Both the position numbers and the translations under genes were made by a program. Under the pieces are notes generated by a model. It saw nothing but the letters and a program-made list of their open reading frames with translations. It was not told the origin of the DNA and searched no databases. Shown here in pieces: positions 19,779 through 32,394 of a DNA stretch of 64,000 bases; position 1 is the first letter of the stretch, and each line of letters begins with the position of its first letter. The stretch is from Spinacia oleracea (lineage: Eukaryota > Streptophyta > Magnoliopsida > Caryophyllales > Amaranthaceae), in contig NC_079487.1 of the NCBI RefSeq assembly GCF_020520425.1, positions 130,036,385 to 130,100,384 of the forward strand. Direction: 5' to 3'.

Positions 19779-21940
19779 TATATACAAGTATACAACCAGT
19801 GTGACTCACGCCTCAATATTTAATTTTTTTAATTAACCACTTAATTAAAAATAAATAAATATTGATTTTAGTTATAAAGAACGCATGGCCTTTATGTTAC
19901 ACCTATTCACCTTTCTTGTGAACTTCTTACTCCAAATGACTAGTGTCCATTTTAAACCAGCGCAACCCATTTCCTGCCAATATAATCCCGTTTTTATTTT
20001 TATTAATTAACGTTTTTCAATGTATGTTTTTTATCATTAACTAGTTGTTGGAACGTGCGCGCTTCTCCCGGAACACTATACAAATGATCACAAGCCTAAT
20101 TACTTTGTAGAAATAGTTGAAAGCATGAATACAGTACTCTGTAGATGATAGGAAACACGACTATTTACTTGATGTAGGTTACATATATAGAATTCATGAC
20201 TAAGCATAAAAAAATTACATGGCTAAGTTTAGGAAAATTAACAGGAGAAAGAACAGTCGTGATAGTTCCTCGCCAAACTTTGTGGCAACATACGACTCTG
20301 CAAAAAAAAGATCCATGATTACTTAGTTGATCAATGGTGAAGCAAGAAACATATCTGTCCTACAGTTATTGATTATACTGGTTATACACAGACTACTGTC
20401 GTACTCAATCACCTGATATATAAGGCCTTGTGCATAATAATATCATATAGTTGGATACACTAAATTTATATGCGTCGATGAATTTTCAATTGTACCCTGA
20501 ATATTTATTTACATTTATATTTACCAGAAAATCCTAGTAGAATTGGCTCATCATGTTCATTTATCAAGTTCACATGATGTTGTATACTCTCTAAATTGTG
20601 ATTTTGAGAGTGCTGTAGAAATTTGTTGTTTGATTATATGTAAGTTTAAGATATTATGTTCCATATTTGTTGCACCGAGACCCCATTTGTATACTTTGCT
20701 CCTGAGATAATGAGGGATTTGAAGTTCTTTTTTTTTTTTAAATGAGCAACTTTTTTTTAAAAAAAATGAACAAAATTAAACAAACCAAAACACATAAGGG
20801 CTCTGCACAAACCACCCCCCCTCCAACCCTTTAAAAACGTAAAAATAAACCATGATATGATGTAGATACCTTTATCCTCTGATAGAATATTCTCGATATA
20901 TTGCTCGTACTCCTCTGTGTACTACCTCGAGAGAACACTCCATGTATTTCTCAAATAAGTAGATGACATCCGAGTAATTTGACTGCAATCGGAATTCGAT
21001 CAGAATTTAGAGCTGTTACAATTGCAATTTCAACTAATATTGCAAACGAATCAACAACTGTGCAAGTCAAGTCAAAATATGAAAATAGCACGAGATGCCA
21101 GTGATCCTGGATTTGTTGTCAGTAATTCAAATGCATCAGGTGTTGCCCTATTGAAATCTTTCAAAATCTTCTCACTTCCCGAACCAAATACAAAAAAAAA
21201 ATTAAAAAAAAAAAAAATCAAAGACCATGAATTCCAGTATTCCACTGCTTGAGTGTGAACTATAAAGAAGAGGGAAAAAAAGAAAGAAAGAAGAAGAAGA
21301 CCATGAATTCCAGTATTCCACTGCTTGAGTGCAACCTACAAATTGGGGTTTTGGCCGAGTCTAATGGAAAGAAGTTGAAGTTGAAATGATGATGAGTACT
21401 GTGAGTAGGTTAATTCCAAAAACTTTTCATATTGTCTTTCCTCTTCTGAAGAAATAAATAGCTAGAAAAGCACGAATGGTCTTAGAAACTGTAGTGTTCA
21501 CATCCTCTCTAACTTATGAAGAGCAAACAACAAAAATCTTGAAAGTCCTAACCATAAATCTTAGGTCTATGGTTCTAGGTGCAGGTAAATAAATCTGTCT
21601 CAAATCCGATGAATATAATGTCTCTTATCCTGATGATTGTTTTGAGAGGTACAACTGTACAAGAACTGATGAATTGGACAATATTTTTGCACCTCAAAGT
21701 TAGACATCTGACGGTATTAATAGTATTTTTAATTATCCCCTTTCAGTGTTTCAGAATAGGATTTTAAAGTTAACCACTAATTAATACAAAGTTTGAATAA
21801 GATAGTGTTGAAATCAAACAAAGGAAAATTGAAACTGAGAATGAGAAATGAAAGGATAGTTTGTCCTCAAACCTCCCCTGCCATTATGCAGCACTGAGAT
21901 AGACCATGTTCATTCTTAAAAAAGTTTATTACTACTACAA
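19779..21940. other. Intergenic, no gene recognised
   Basis: AT-rich, with poly-T and poly-A tracts near 20730-20770 and 21190-21220. The only ordered feature is the 33-bp direct repeat near 21.3 kb, listed separately. Confidence 0.45.
21223..21331. repeat. 33-bp perfect direct repeat
   Basis: The same 33 bases, starting GACCATGAATTCCAG and ending CACTGCTTGAGTG, occur at 21223-21255 and 21299-21331. A purine-rich spacer of 43 bp lies between them. Probably a small local duplication. Confidence 0.75.
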
Positions 21941-22028
21941 TCATGTTGATACGTTAAATTTCAAGACGTCATATGAAATAAACGATAGAATAAAATAAAA
22001 GAAAAAAAATGAAATGAACTTACCAAAC

Positions 22029-22223
22029 GATTGCCTCTTATTATATGAAGACACCGAAGCGAATTGCGAATGGCTAACTATTTCATTTTCATCCAGCAAA
22101 TTCGATTCAGAATAATTTGATAATGAGTTCAGCAAAATCGAATGTCTTCCTCCATCAAGGGACTTGCAAGTTACTAACGCATGCCATCTAAAAGCCATTG
22201 CACCAATGCCTTGGGCTAGGAGG
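22029..22223 (-). other. Possible coding exon of an unrecognised gene
   Basis: On the minus strand an open stretch of about 60 residues (FRWHALVTCKSLDGGRHS near its start, SSYNKRQSFG at its end) sits between an acceptor-like CCTCCTAG and a textbook donor (TTTG/GTAAGT). No family is recognised. No partner exon with a matching phase was found nearby with confidence. Confidence 0.3.
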
Positions 22224-22412
22224 AAATTTTAGTAACAGCATGCAAGCAAAGAAGTGTCTCAACAACTTGAACAATGGATGTTACCTAGAATCAGGAGCAT
22301 CATAAAAATAAAAAAATAAAAAAAAGAAACATAGAAAAGAAGAAAATGGTAGAAGTAGAACATGTTAATAAAATTGCAAAGGCAAAGACAATGAAGGTCT
22401 GTTTGCTACAAT

Positions 22413-22570
22413 AGTGATCACCAATGTATAAAAAGGCTCAAGGCGCAACAAGACGATTTAGAGTTCCACCTTGGTGCCCCTCATTGAAAAAAAAAGTGAA
22501 AAAAATGGTGTGTGCCTCGGGAGGTGCGCCTTTTTGTGCCTCAAAGTGCGCCTTTTTGCGCCATGAAAAA
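22413..22570. repeat. GCGCC-rich dispersed repeat
   Basis: Holds repeated words such as GTGCGCCTTTTT and GTGCCTC, typical of 'GGCGCA' dispersed repeats in plant genomes. It is read as one unit with no clear ends. Confidence 0.35.
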
Positions 22571-22784
22571 ATGGTTAAAATTAATGATGAAAGTCATTTA
22601 GTAGGAAATGGATCAATCTAACAATCGTACAAGAAAATAGGTAAAAGGCACACACACCATCTAACAGCCTAGCGAAAGAGCGATTTGAGAGGTCCCTCTC
22701 CCCGAAATTTTCTTCTTGAATCAATCATCTATGCTCTTACAATCCCGAGTCCACTTCCCTGCATCATTTGATTTCTGTCTCTCT

Positions 22785-23434
22785 TTAAAATTCCTTATAA
22801 TCTCGAGTCCACTTCCGAACTGGCAGTTCAGTGATTCTGAGAGTTACATCGCCACCTTCACTTGCATCATTTGCACTGTCTTCATCCACTACCTCAATAG
22901 TTCCACTAAATGTGAAGTGATTCCAGTGTCTTTCCTGGCAATTCCCTGGTGATTTCAGTCAGCCTTGTGTACATCTATCTGACAATGGCAGCATCCTCTC
23001 CTCCCTGTGGAATAGCAATATCAAATAACGGAAATCAGAAAAAACAACTGAATTCACACAGTTATAAGATCAGTTCAAAAGAATACAATAGTGGACTGCT
23101 TTCTACTTAGCCTATCATACCAGATTACATATACCAAACTGTCCATTTGGCATGAGAAGATTAAGGTTATTTTCACCCACGATACTCTGTGCCATATCAA
23201 CAATTGTACTCTGTATGCTAGCTTCACCATGATGGTTAGCTGATTTCTTGGACACATAATCGTTGAACTGAGAAACTCTGATCTCTTTGGTCAAGTTCTT
23301 CTTAAAAGCAGAGAAGAGAACTTTTCTCTAGGTGGGCTTTATAGCCCATCAACAAATGTATGGAATTTCAACTCCTTGTCGATGAAGTCACTGTATCTTA
23401 TTTTTCCTTCTTTTATGATCAAGAAATTCCCAAC
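22785..23434 (-). pseudogene. TOP2: DNA topoisomerase II pseudogene fragment
   Basis: Two blocks on the minus strand match type IIA topoisomerase. Block 1 (23434-23135) holds KIRYSDFIDKEL, then a VDGLKP-like stretch, RKVLFSAFKKNLTKEIRVSQ, ANHHGEASIQSTIVDMAQ and NLNLLMPNGQFG. Block 2 (22916-22785) holds SGTIEVVDEDSAN and TLRITELPVRKWTRDYKEF. The family equivalents are VTYSDFVNKEL, GLKPGQRK, AYHHGEQSL, LLLPNGQFG and ITELPIRRWT. It is broken. A shift and a stop follow VDGL, about 14 residues that should precede VDGL are missing, and roughly 100 residues that should join the blocks are absent (none recognised between them). A stop also follows DYKEF. Block 1 begins after an AG, so it was probably copied from genomic DNA with introns. 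No ATPase domain was found nearby. Confidence 0.75.
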
Positions 23435-25192
23435 CTGCATCCCAACAACAGATGTCAGAAATTCTTGCTGAACTTATTGAAGATCTACTATCAAATACAA
23501 CATAAGACATCAAATGCAATACAAAAACTTTCTATGTACGCTTCACTCCAAGCATATGGAAAGTAAGTAATTCATGAGCAAGAATACAACAGTGCATCCA
23601 GATGCTTCAATCAAATAAGAAATATATGTACCTTGAGACCTTGGAGATAGTCCAATGTTACCCGCAGAAGGATCGTCCTGACACCTCAAAATCTTACTCC
23701 CAACCGTAAGTTCTAGACCAGTAGCACCTCGTGCTCCCAAAACAAAAACACGATCGTTCCATCATCCTTAAAAGGGTAAAGGAAATTCATCAGTATATAT
23801 TAATGAAATGTATCCTAAGGGTGTTTCCCACTAATAACAATGCATTGATATCACATAAGGGAAATAGTAACCATGCAGGAACTTTAAACTGCTTAAACTA
23901 AATGGCAATTGGCAAATAAAACAAGGATATCAATATTACCAAGTATCATGGCACCTCCTTACTCATACATAACATCAATTCATATCATGTACCCATGAAC
24001 CAACATCATTGTGTTTTAAAAAATGTTGCTCAACCTAAGGTAGCGACAAAATGACAAGGAAAAGAAAAATCAATGCATAGGTATGGATCCAGAATGATTA
24101 GCAGTTGACTGCAAAGGCACAATCCTAATTAAAGACCAAATTTAGTGGACACGTTTCAATAATCACAAAAAGTTTCTCATCCCGCAAACGGTTTGAGAAT
24201 ATCCAAGGATACGTGTCACACATTGTAATTTCCCCCAAGTAATAAAAGGCCATCGACGAGGAAGCTCCAATAATTTCTTCTTTTCATATGCAGTCGATAT
24301 GTATCTCATTGTCACTACACAAAAATAGTCCCACTTAAAACCGCCCCAACATGTTCAGAAGAACAAAACCAATGCGCTAGTACTATGACTATTGTACCTT
24401 TTCGGATGGTTCAGGTCTGATACCTACAGAACCTTATCGAATTTAGTATTGGCTTTGAAACATTCTCATTGTAAATATTGAGTAATCCTAGATTCAACAT
24501 CCAATCTCAGTACTCAATCCTAGCCATCTATATCCCAATACATACACGGAATATGGAAATTTCATACTTGATTAAGTGTTGACGGTATCAGGCTCCATGT
24601 CACTGATGAAAGAAATCTAATCATGAAAGCCAACCAAAAGCCTTAGTATAGTTCGACATTAAGGTAAATGCATATATCAAATCTTCTTATCATATCCCAA
24701 AGTTGGCTTGATTGTCAATAGCTATACACGAATGCATCAAAGAGTGGTCCATATTGAAATCCGCAAACAGGTAATAAGTGCAGTATCTTTTTAAAAACCA
24801 GTTATGGTAATGAATTACTGAAAGTAATAAACACAATGGTATTTAACAAAATCCATGATCGATGGCATCCAAATCTCTCCTATTCATCCGATTCGAGAGA
24901 TTGAACTCCGCCACTAAAAACGGTCATATACATCCAACCGTTTCAATTTAAGAGAATCCAATTCATATTGTTCGAGGGATCCCAGTTCACTGAGCAAAAA
25001 CATAGATTCAAAAAATCCCAAAACTAAAACCCAATCAAATCACAAGTAAAGCCAAAAAAATGCCGAATTACTGAACAAAAACTATGAGAAAAAACTGTTA
25101 CCTGGATGCTAAAATCGCCACCTAATTAGACATTGTGGGACTCTGTAGAACCAAAATCACCCGCAAGGCCGCAACAAAGCTATTTTGCGTCA

Positions 25193-26024
25193 TCATCTGC
25201 CGCTCCGTCCGGTCAAGATTGGAAGCGAGTGCGGCCAAATCGAACTCCGAGATGGAGAAGAAAACTGTAAAGTTTTTAACAAAATAATTAAGCATTTCAC
25301 CATCTGAAAAACAACAACATACAGAACAAACCCACCGAAAACGGAAATTTTCACATTGGAAACATATCGCTCGCCATGAACCAACGAAATCTTGAAGAAG
25401 AACGAATTTGATAAAAAATAAAAAAAAGGGATATGAAACCACTTTTCAGTTCCTGGAATTCTTTCAAGCAACTTCCAACTCCAGTATCAGAAACTGTCAG
25501 CAACCCAAATAGGTTTTGTTCAGACCCCACAAAACAATCAATTAATTACAGTGAATTTCACTATAAACTATCCTCTACATTCATACTCAAATTAGTGGTA
25601 GCATCAAACTACTAATCAATCATTGGGGGAATCAATAATCAAATACTAAAATAACAAATACATTTACATCCAAATTCAGTTTCCCTTATTTCACAATTTT
25701 AGTCGCATACAATCAAACAATTGGAGCGCATAATAATCACATTATACGAAGTAATATACAGACAAACAAAGAGAAAATATACTTGAGATTTGAGTGAAGA
25801 CGGAATCGGAAACCGTGATTTGTCGGAGGAAGACGGAAATTCTCCAGGGATCTCCTGATAATCGACATCTTTGGACTGCAAGTGAAATCAACTGACAAAA
25901 TATGGAACAGCAAACAAACATTATGATTTATGAGTAAGAAGAAGTTGAGATTGATTTATGAGATGAAGTAATTAGTTCGCCATTGATGAAATCGTACTTG
26001 TTTGCTGAGGTTCGTCACCTCCAT
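25193..26024 (-). CDS. Candidate small unrecognised gene, first exons
   Basis: On the minus strand ATG at 26024 opens MEVTNLSKQ, ending in a donor at 25998 (CAA/GTACGA). A second exon, 25875-25783, follows TTGCAG, encodes 31 residues (SKDVDYQEIPGEF... SLKSQ) and ends at CAA/GTATAT; both junctions are phase 0. A third exon could begin after either of two AGs near 25305 or 25266 and would reach a stop at 25193. The product would be roughly 65-80 residues. Another frame of the third block is also open (FDLAALASNLDRTERQMM), so the exon choice is uncertain. No family recognised. It may be a short protein gene, the start of a longer one, or the 5' part of a non-coding transcript. Confidence 0.35.
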
Positions 26025-26465
26025 TTCGCAGCTGCAACTCTGCAAATATTAATTTGGGGTTTTCGCGCCCTAAAGGGGACAGAGAGGGGAAGTAATATCT
26101 TTGTCACTACTAAGAAGATGGAAGCAAAAGAACAGTGAAAGGGGAAGAGGAGCTTGAAAAGATGAGAGAGTTGGGGTTTGCTGAAAATGGAAGTAGGAGA
26201 AGTTCCCAGAGAAAGTCAGAAGGCTAAGACCAAGGAGAAAAACCCAAAGACACGTGTCATGATATGAGGGAAGGGGCAAACCAGTAGTTAAGCTTGAAAG
26301 TTGGGGGCAAATCGTTAGAGCATTATTGCTGCAATAGTAACTTGAACTTTGCATGTTTTAAAGTGTTAGGATATTTATTTATGCAAAAGAAAAAGTTATT
26401 AAAAATGAATATTTTATTAAGAGAAATTTAACAAGATATTACTTGAGAACGTTACTATATCTTAC

Positions 26466-26543
26466 GTTATGTCGTTATGCATTAATAACGAAATCCGATT
26501 AAAAGTTATGTCGTTATGCATTACTAACGAAATCCGATTAAAA
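26466..26543. repeat. 39-bp tandem duplication
   Basis: Two adjacent copies of a 39-bp unit beginning GTTATGTCGTTATGC and ending AATCCGATTAAAA (26466-26504 and 26505-26543). They differ at one visible base. Confidence 0.8.
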
Positions 26544-27339
26544 GTAAACGTTTAAAATATAAATAATACTAAAATCAAAACATGTCAATTGAAAAAGAAC
26601 AGATGAAGTGCTACTCCATGGTCTTTCGACCCATCAGACCATCAGTTAGCCGCCCGTGCATTTGGTGACTCACTGACTCGTGAGCTTCTTTTCTTTACGG
26701 TTTTTGTTTGTGGTTTTTGTTTTGTGTTTTGAAGTCTTCCTGTGAAAAAAATAAATAAAAGAAAATGTAGGAAGTGTGGATGAGAAATCATCCAATATAA
26801 TTACGGAGTATGAATGAGCCATTGTGACGTAGTCACGTGATACACGTTCCGAGTCCCACCTCCTTTAATTAATCTTAATTTTTTTTTTTTGATAGAAATT
26901 AATCTTAATTAAACATCAATGATTATGCATTATCCAATAATCAGTATATTAACTTATTAAGGGCTATGTGTTTCCGTTGTAGGACATATGATGAAGACAT
27001 CTGCGCATCTCTATTTAAAACTGTATCTACTGCCCACCCTATTTTTTTTAATAAAATATTCTAAAATGCGACACATAAACTAATGAATCCACAACCAATT
27101 AAAAACCACCACGTAGGACTTATTACATGTTCCACCCAATAAGGTATTGCCAATTTGCCATGTTGTACCTTCCAATACACCTTTGGATTCTCCCCAAAAA
27201 AAAATTCATTGTTTAACAAATACAAGTACTTCGTATCCATTTTCTGTCCACTTCTATAGTTCTAAAGCTTTTTTGGTTGAGCTCCAAGATTTTAGTATTA
27301 TACGGGCCTCTTTATAGACAGCGTGAAATATTCCACTTT

Positions 27340-27480
27340 GAAGGGGGGTGGGTGAGATTTGAATCCGTGGCCTTTGCGTTACACTGGCTCTAATACCATG
27401 TTAAAGGACCACCTCAACCAAAAGTTTAACCTGATAGTTGAAGATCTAAGCCCTCAAATTAATTTTATACTCTATCATTA
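27340..27480 (+). repeat. Dispersed repeat, copy A
   Basis: Shares ordered words with 52535-52680: TTTGAATCCGTG, CTAATACCAT, CTCAACCAAAA, TTAATTTTATACTCTATCA. Probably an old SINE or similar retroposon; no target duplication was found. Confidence 0.45.
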
Positions 27481-28146
27481 GCCAAACTAAAATCCCGTGC
27501 ATTGCACAGGATTACAAACAAGTATGCGTATGTAACTAATTACCATTAGTCCATTACCATATAACTAAAAAACAATAAAACTTGCAAGAATGAGTCACCA
27601 ATGACTTGGGCAATGAGTATTGATTATGGAGGGAGTTCTTGACCATTACCTTTCTCTTAGAAGTTAGAATCATTAGTCTTTTATAAACCAAGTCTTCCTT
27701 CAATGATTATTTTCGTTTGGCATTTTGTCGTCCTTGCACTTTAGTTACGAAATCGCATTCAACAATGAATCAATTACAAATAGATAAATGCCCGTATACA
27801 ATTAGTTGTAGTGTGAATTGGTTGCACATATAAAGTTGCTATCAAAATATACAATTAGAGTGCGTTTTATTCACCCGAATTTCACTTATTTTTTAAAATT
27901 TATCTTATCTAAATTTTATTGAATTAAAAATTAGGTGGAGTAATTAAGGATATACGAAATATTTTATCAATTCTCCACCTGGTCCCCATCGGCCTCACCA
28001 GTGACCACAATATAAGAAGTTAAAAGTAGTTGCATCATACTTTCATTATTAGTCAACTCAACCAACTTAACCAGCAATAACCTTAATTTCTCCATCCATC
28101 TCTACTCAATTCTTAACTTTATCTATCAGACAACGGCGCGGTGGTG

Positions 28147-31100
28147 ATGGGGGACAAAAGAGCAACACCGACGGCGGTGAAGCAGCTGTCGCGATGGATT
28201 CGAAGCAGATCGGTGAGACAGCAAGTAGGCATGGCGTCAATGGCAGCTTTTATACTACTCATTTTAATGAAAGTCTTCGTTAAAAATTACACTTATTTCT
28301 ATGTCGCTGCTCAACTTGCTCATTCTATTGGCATCTTAGTCTTAATTTACAAGCTCACCATCACCAAAACTTGTTCCGGTAATTTTCTCTCTTCCTTAAT
28401 TAATAATTACTGTATTTCCATTGTCAATTACTACTCAATTATTCATTTTTATATTTATACGCAACGATAAATATAGGTATATGAGATCTTGCTATATTTG
28501 TTTTGATTTTATTTTTCAGGAAGCTAGTTTTCTTCTATAAATTTACTTATTAATACTAGTAATTAGTAAATACTCCGTAGAATTGTTTACGGCTGGAAAT
28601 TTTGGATGGACATAAATTCTTTGATTTACCAAAAATAAAAAGTGAAAAAATTTAAGTGGCCAAAGTTATGGTTTATTTGGAGAGTAAACCAGTTGGCTAT
28701 TTGAATATTTAAGAGGGTATATTGTAGAGTAAATGTTGGACAAATTACAAATAATGAAAGATTCTAAAGGGATTAATAAGAAAAAAAAATCAAATATTTC
28801 CTCCGTTTCATAAAAATTGCAACAACTTTAGTTTTGTCGCTATTCATATATTAACTTTGATCATTTATTTTTACTATTTACAATAAGTGGATGTTATAAG
28901 TAAAATGTTGGTGGATAGGTTTAATTATATAATTTTATAATATTAAATTTCTAGATTCAGAAAAGAAAATAATTATAGATGTTACGGTCAAAGTTACGTC
29001 TTGACAAACGTATTAATCAAAGTGTTATAATTTTTTTGAAACAGAAGAAGTATAAAAAGATGACTAATTCAAGAACAGTTAGACTGTTAGAGCATTGAGT
29101 TTCATATCCATGTCCATCATCATTGAGTGACCACGAGGAACATAACCCTCTCCACGTGCGTATTTATAAGACAAAATTAAAATGTAAACCAAACCCTTGG
29201 GAACTTTGGACTTGGGAATAGATAAGAGTCCAATGGCGACAAAACCATCCACATGTATTCATCAATGGATTATTCTTGTATGGACCTGATTCACAATAAT
29301 ATTAGTGTGGATCCAAAATTAATAGTTTTCTTTAACACCCGTTACACTCATACGTAGTAGTTACATTTATTGTTCATATAATAACTATACGGAGTAATAA
29401 ATTGAACACCAAAATTCATGTCCAACACGGGGGTGTTTAATGTTTTCATAAGTTTGGTAAAGACCAATTATAGTAATAACAAACTTTGTTTCCCATGGTT
29501 AGGAAACTATTTCCATTTTTTAGTATCAGTGACCAACAAGGCCGCATTTTAAATTACACAAGCATATTTCCATGACGGAAGGGGATTCATTCCAAATACG
29601 AGACATAACGTACTCATGCCCTTATTTTTTGTCATTAGGCGTAGACCTCATTGGTTTTTATTGCACTGTGTTGGACATGGTAAAGTTTGGGTTATTTGTA
29701 AATGTTGATAAGTTCTGATAGTTCATCTATTCTGATAAAGACCTTGTTTGACAAACAACTTTTTATAGGTTTTTGGCTTTCTCATTTTGTCAAACAACAA
29801 AAAAAGATGAAGTATATTTGATAATTGGCTTCTTCAGCTAGCAAAGTTAACTTAATTTTGAACCAAGGTTTAAAAACTGCTTGGAGTAGATTTTGGCTTT
29901 AAGGCGCAAAAGTTAATAACATTCAACAACTGATTTTACCAAACATGTTTTTAAACAAATAAACAACGAACAAAAAAGAAAATATAAATGGCCGGTCTAA
30001 CTAACCAAGTGAATAAGCCAACAACCAAGTAACCAACCAAGGCCAACTCTTTTTTCCACATAAATTAAGAGATTCCTAATTGGTTCAATTTAGTCCTTCT
30101 GCAAGTAACTAGCTAGTATGTGTGTGTCCTTGTTGATCTTCACAGGTTTATCATTAAAGACTCAAGAGCTTACGTCGATATTCTTAATCATGAGGATCAT
30201 ATGTCATTTCATGTACATACGGGATATTTACATTGTACTTGATTCTATAACCCTCGGATCTACTCTTTGGGTTATCTATATGATACGGTATAAGTTGAAG
30301 AATACCTACTTGCAAGATCTTGACAATATGCCTTTCTACTACGTGGTACGCAATTTTATTTCTTATTCTAGATTTTGATCGTCGCTAACCACTGTACATA
30401 GTAACTACAATATAGTTTTGTCAAACAAACAAAAATATAGTGACCGACATGTTACTGTTCCCTGTTTGCAGCTGGTGCCTGCCTTTGTTATCGCATTTGT
30501 AGGCAATCCTGGAGTTGGAATTAGCGGACTGTTCTATATGTATAGTAAGGTCATTGAAGCCGTTTCAGTGCTCCCTCAGCTTCGCCTAATACAAAATGCT
30601 AAGGTATGTACTGTAAGATCGACTAGTTTGATACTTAGCTAAACTTTTATAATCTCTCTGTTTCTTGAAGTAGCTCATTTCGATACAAGTAGTAGAAAAA
30701 TGATAAATTTGAAACTTAAGTTGTTTGGTTGTGGTGTCTCATACTTCATTCAAAACCGAGTATTTGCTTGATTTGAAGTCAGTTTCTGGCAGAGGTGGAG
30801 TTTATCTTTGATGATGGTAAATTAGCCTTGTTGGGCTCAAGTAAAATGACATTGAACTACCATATTTGCATAATGATATTGTTGTTGTTGTTGTTATTCC
30901 GTAAATGATTCAGCATTTTCTCATATTTTATGATCCCTTTAATTTTGTGATGCAGGTGGTTGAACCATTTACTGCACACTATGTCTTTGCCCTTGGTGTT
31001 GCAAGATTCTTCTCATGCGCAAATTGGATTATCTTGGTCAGTATACAGCATAAACTTCTATCTCAATTTCTCGGTGTATGATATATGTCATGCATGTTAC

Positions 31101-31459
31101 ATATTTGCCTAAGATTTCTTGACTTACTGCGGAATGAATTTTGCAACATCATGCATGCATACAGCTTATTGACACCAAAGGAACAATGTTGACAAGCATA
31201 GGGAGCGGACATCTTTATTTATTAATAATACTTCTCGCTGAGGTGGTTCAAACTTTCATCTTGGCAGATTTCTGTTATTACTATGTTAAGAGGTACATCG
31301 ATCAAATTCCTGAATATACTTCCAGCCGCGTTTATCTGTGACATTAGTATGTCAAACTGCACTAATCATAGTGATTGTTAACTTTTTATGTAAATTGGAA
31401 ATTGGTTTTGCAGTGTAGTGGAGGGACAAAGCATGATGCGGCTGCCTTCAATGGTCTGA
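28147..31459 (+). CDS. ERD2-like protein, copy 2
   Basis: Exons 28147-28378, 30146-30345, 30472-30603, 30956-31036, 31165-31292 and 31414-31459 give 272 residues. Splice phases match copy 1. The start is MGDKRATPT. Exon 3 is three codons shorter than in copies 1, 3, 4 and 5 (44 against 47), losing part of the loop after NPGVGISG before FYMYSK. The helix EAVSVLPQLRLIQNAK is kept. Exon 1 is 95% identical to that of copy 3 while exon 2 is only about 84% identical. The C-terminus is RLPSMV. Intron 1 is 1.8 kb and carries a Stowaway. All six exons are open, so the gene is probably functional. Confidence 0.9.
28797..29050. mobile_element. Stowaway-type MITE in copy 2 intron 1
   Basis: Left end TTTCCTCCGTTTCATAAAA, right end TTTTTTTGAAACAGAAGAAG, TA on both sides. 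Somewhat diverged. Confidence 0.7.
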
Positions 31460-32089
31460 ACCAGTCCAGGATAAGTTTCCGGGAGCTGCGGCAATAAACT
31501 ATCTTCATAATGCTTGCTTTGTAGTTGCCTGCCGCCAACAACGAACCAACCCCTGTACATCAGGGAATAAGGAGAGTAGGCGTCCAGTTTGTAGCTACAC
31601 TTGATGAGTAAATGTGAAGAATTAGGGCAATAGAGATTCATGTTTAGCTGGAAGCAGCTTCTGTATATTAGAATTAGAAATAAAACTGCTTGTTTGATCT
31701 ACTGTTTTATCGTCTGATATTTGATCTACTATTGTTACTCTTACTCCCCCCTTAATCTGTATAGGAGGAATGTATTCTGTTCGATCAGATGCTGTTTTTC
31801 CATATAATTGATGTTGATCTAAACAGGAGTAAAGTGAGTCTGTGTATGGACTCAGATACGCAGATGTAGTTTAGTTGGGACTCGCGAGAAGCCAAATAGG
31901 TTAGACCTTGACGGTCCAAAATCATAACTCAGTAAGTATTAGTAGTACGTCCAAAATCAAAACAATTTTTAAAACTTTTAAGGTGATAAAATACAATTTT
32001 AGTCTTCTAGTAGTAAAAAGTAATTTAAACTTATTTTTATTTATATGTATGTCTGTATGTTGTCACATGCCGGTCGATATACCTATTCC

Positions 32090-32235
32090 AGTATTGCTCG
32101 AAGGCTTGATAAGAATTTCAAGTGTTCGAGCATGAACGAGCTTTGCAATTTTAATTTGTGTCCGAGCATTGTTCGTTAAGACTTTGGTTGACTCGAGCTC
32201 AAGCTTGAATGAGCTCCCCCCTCGAGCTTTATTGA
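32090..32235. repeat. GCTCGA-rich degenerate repeat
   Basis: TTGCTCGAAGG, GTTCGAGCATGAACGAGC, GACTCGAGCTCAAGC and CCTCGAGC recur in a short span on both strands. It is similar in style, though not in sequence, to the repeat-filled elements at 4448 and 34342. No clear ends. Confidence 0.35.
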
Positions 32236-32394
32236 TAACTAAGTTTTGTAAAATTATTGTGACCCGGTATTTTTTATTTGCATAGATGAAAGTAGACAAC
32301 AAAACTAACAAATCAGAGAATATTTTACATGTATCCGACTATCCGGGTGCACCTAATAATTTTCAACAAATTACGAACTATGTAGAATACTAAG

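Larger units (their letters stand above)
26025..28146. other. Intergenic before ERD2-like copy 2
   Basis: Contains the 39-bp tandem duplication (26466-26543), a dispersed repeat (27340-27480) and otherwise AT-rich unique sequence. No gene recognised. Confidence 0.5.
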
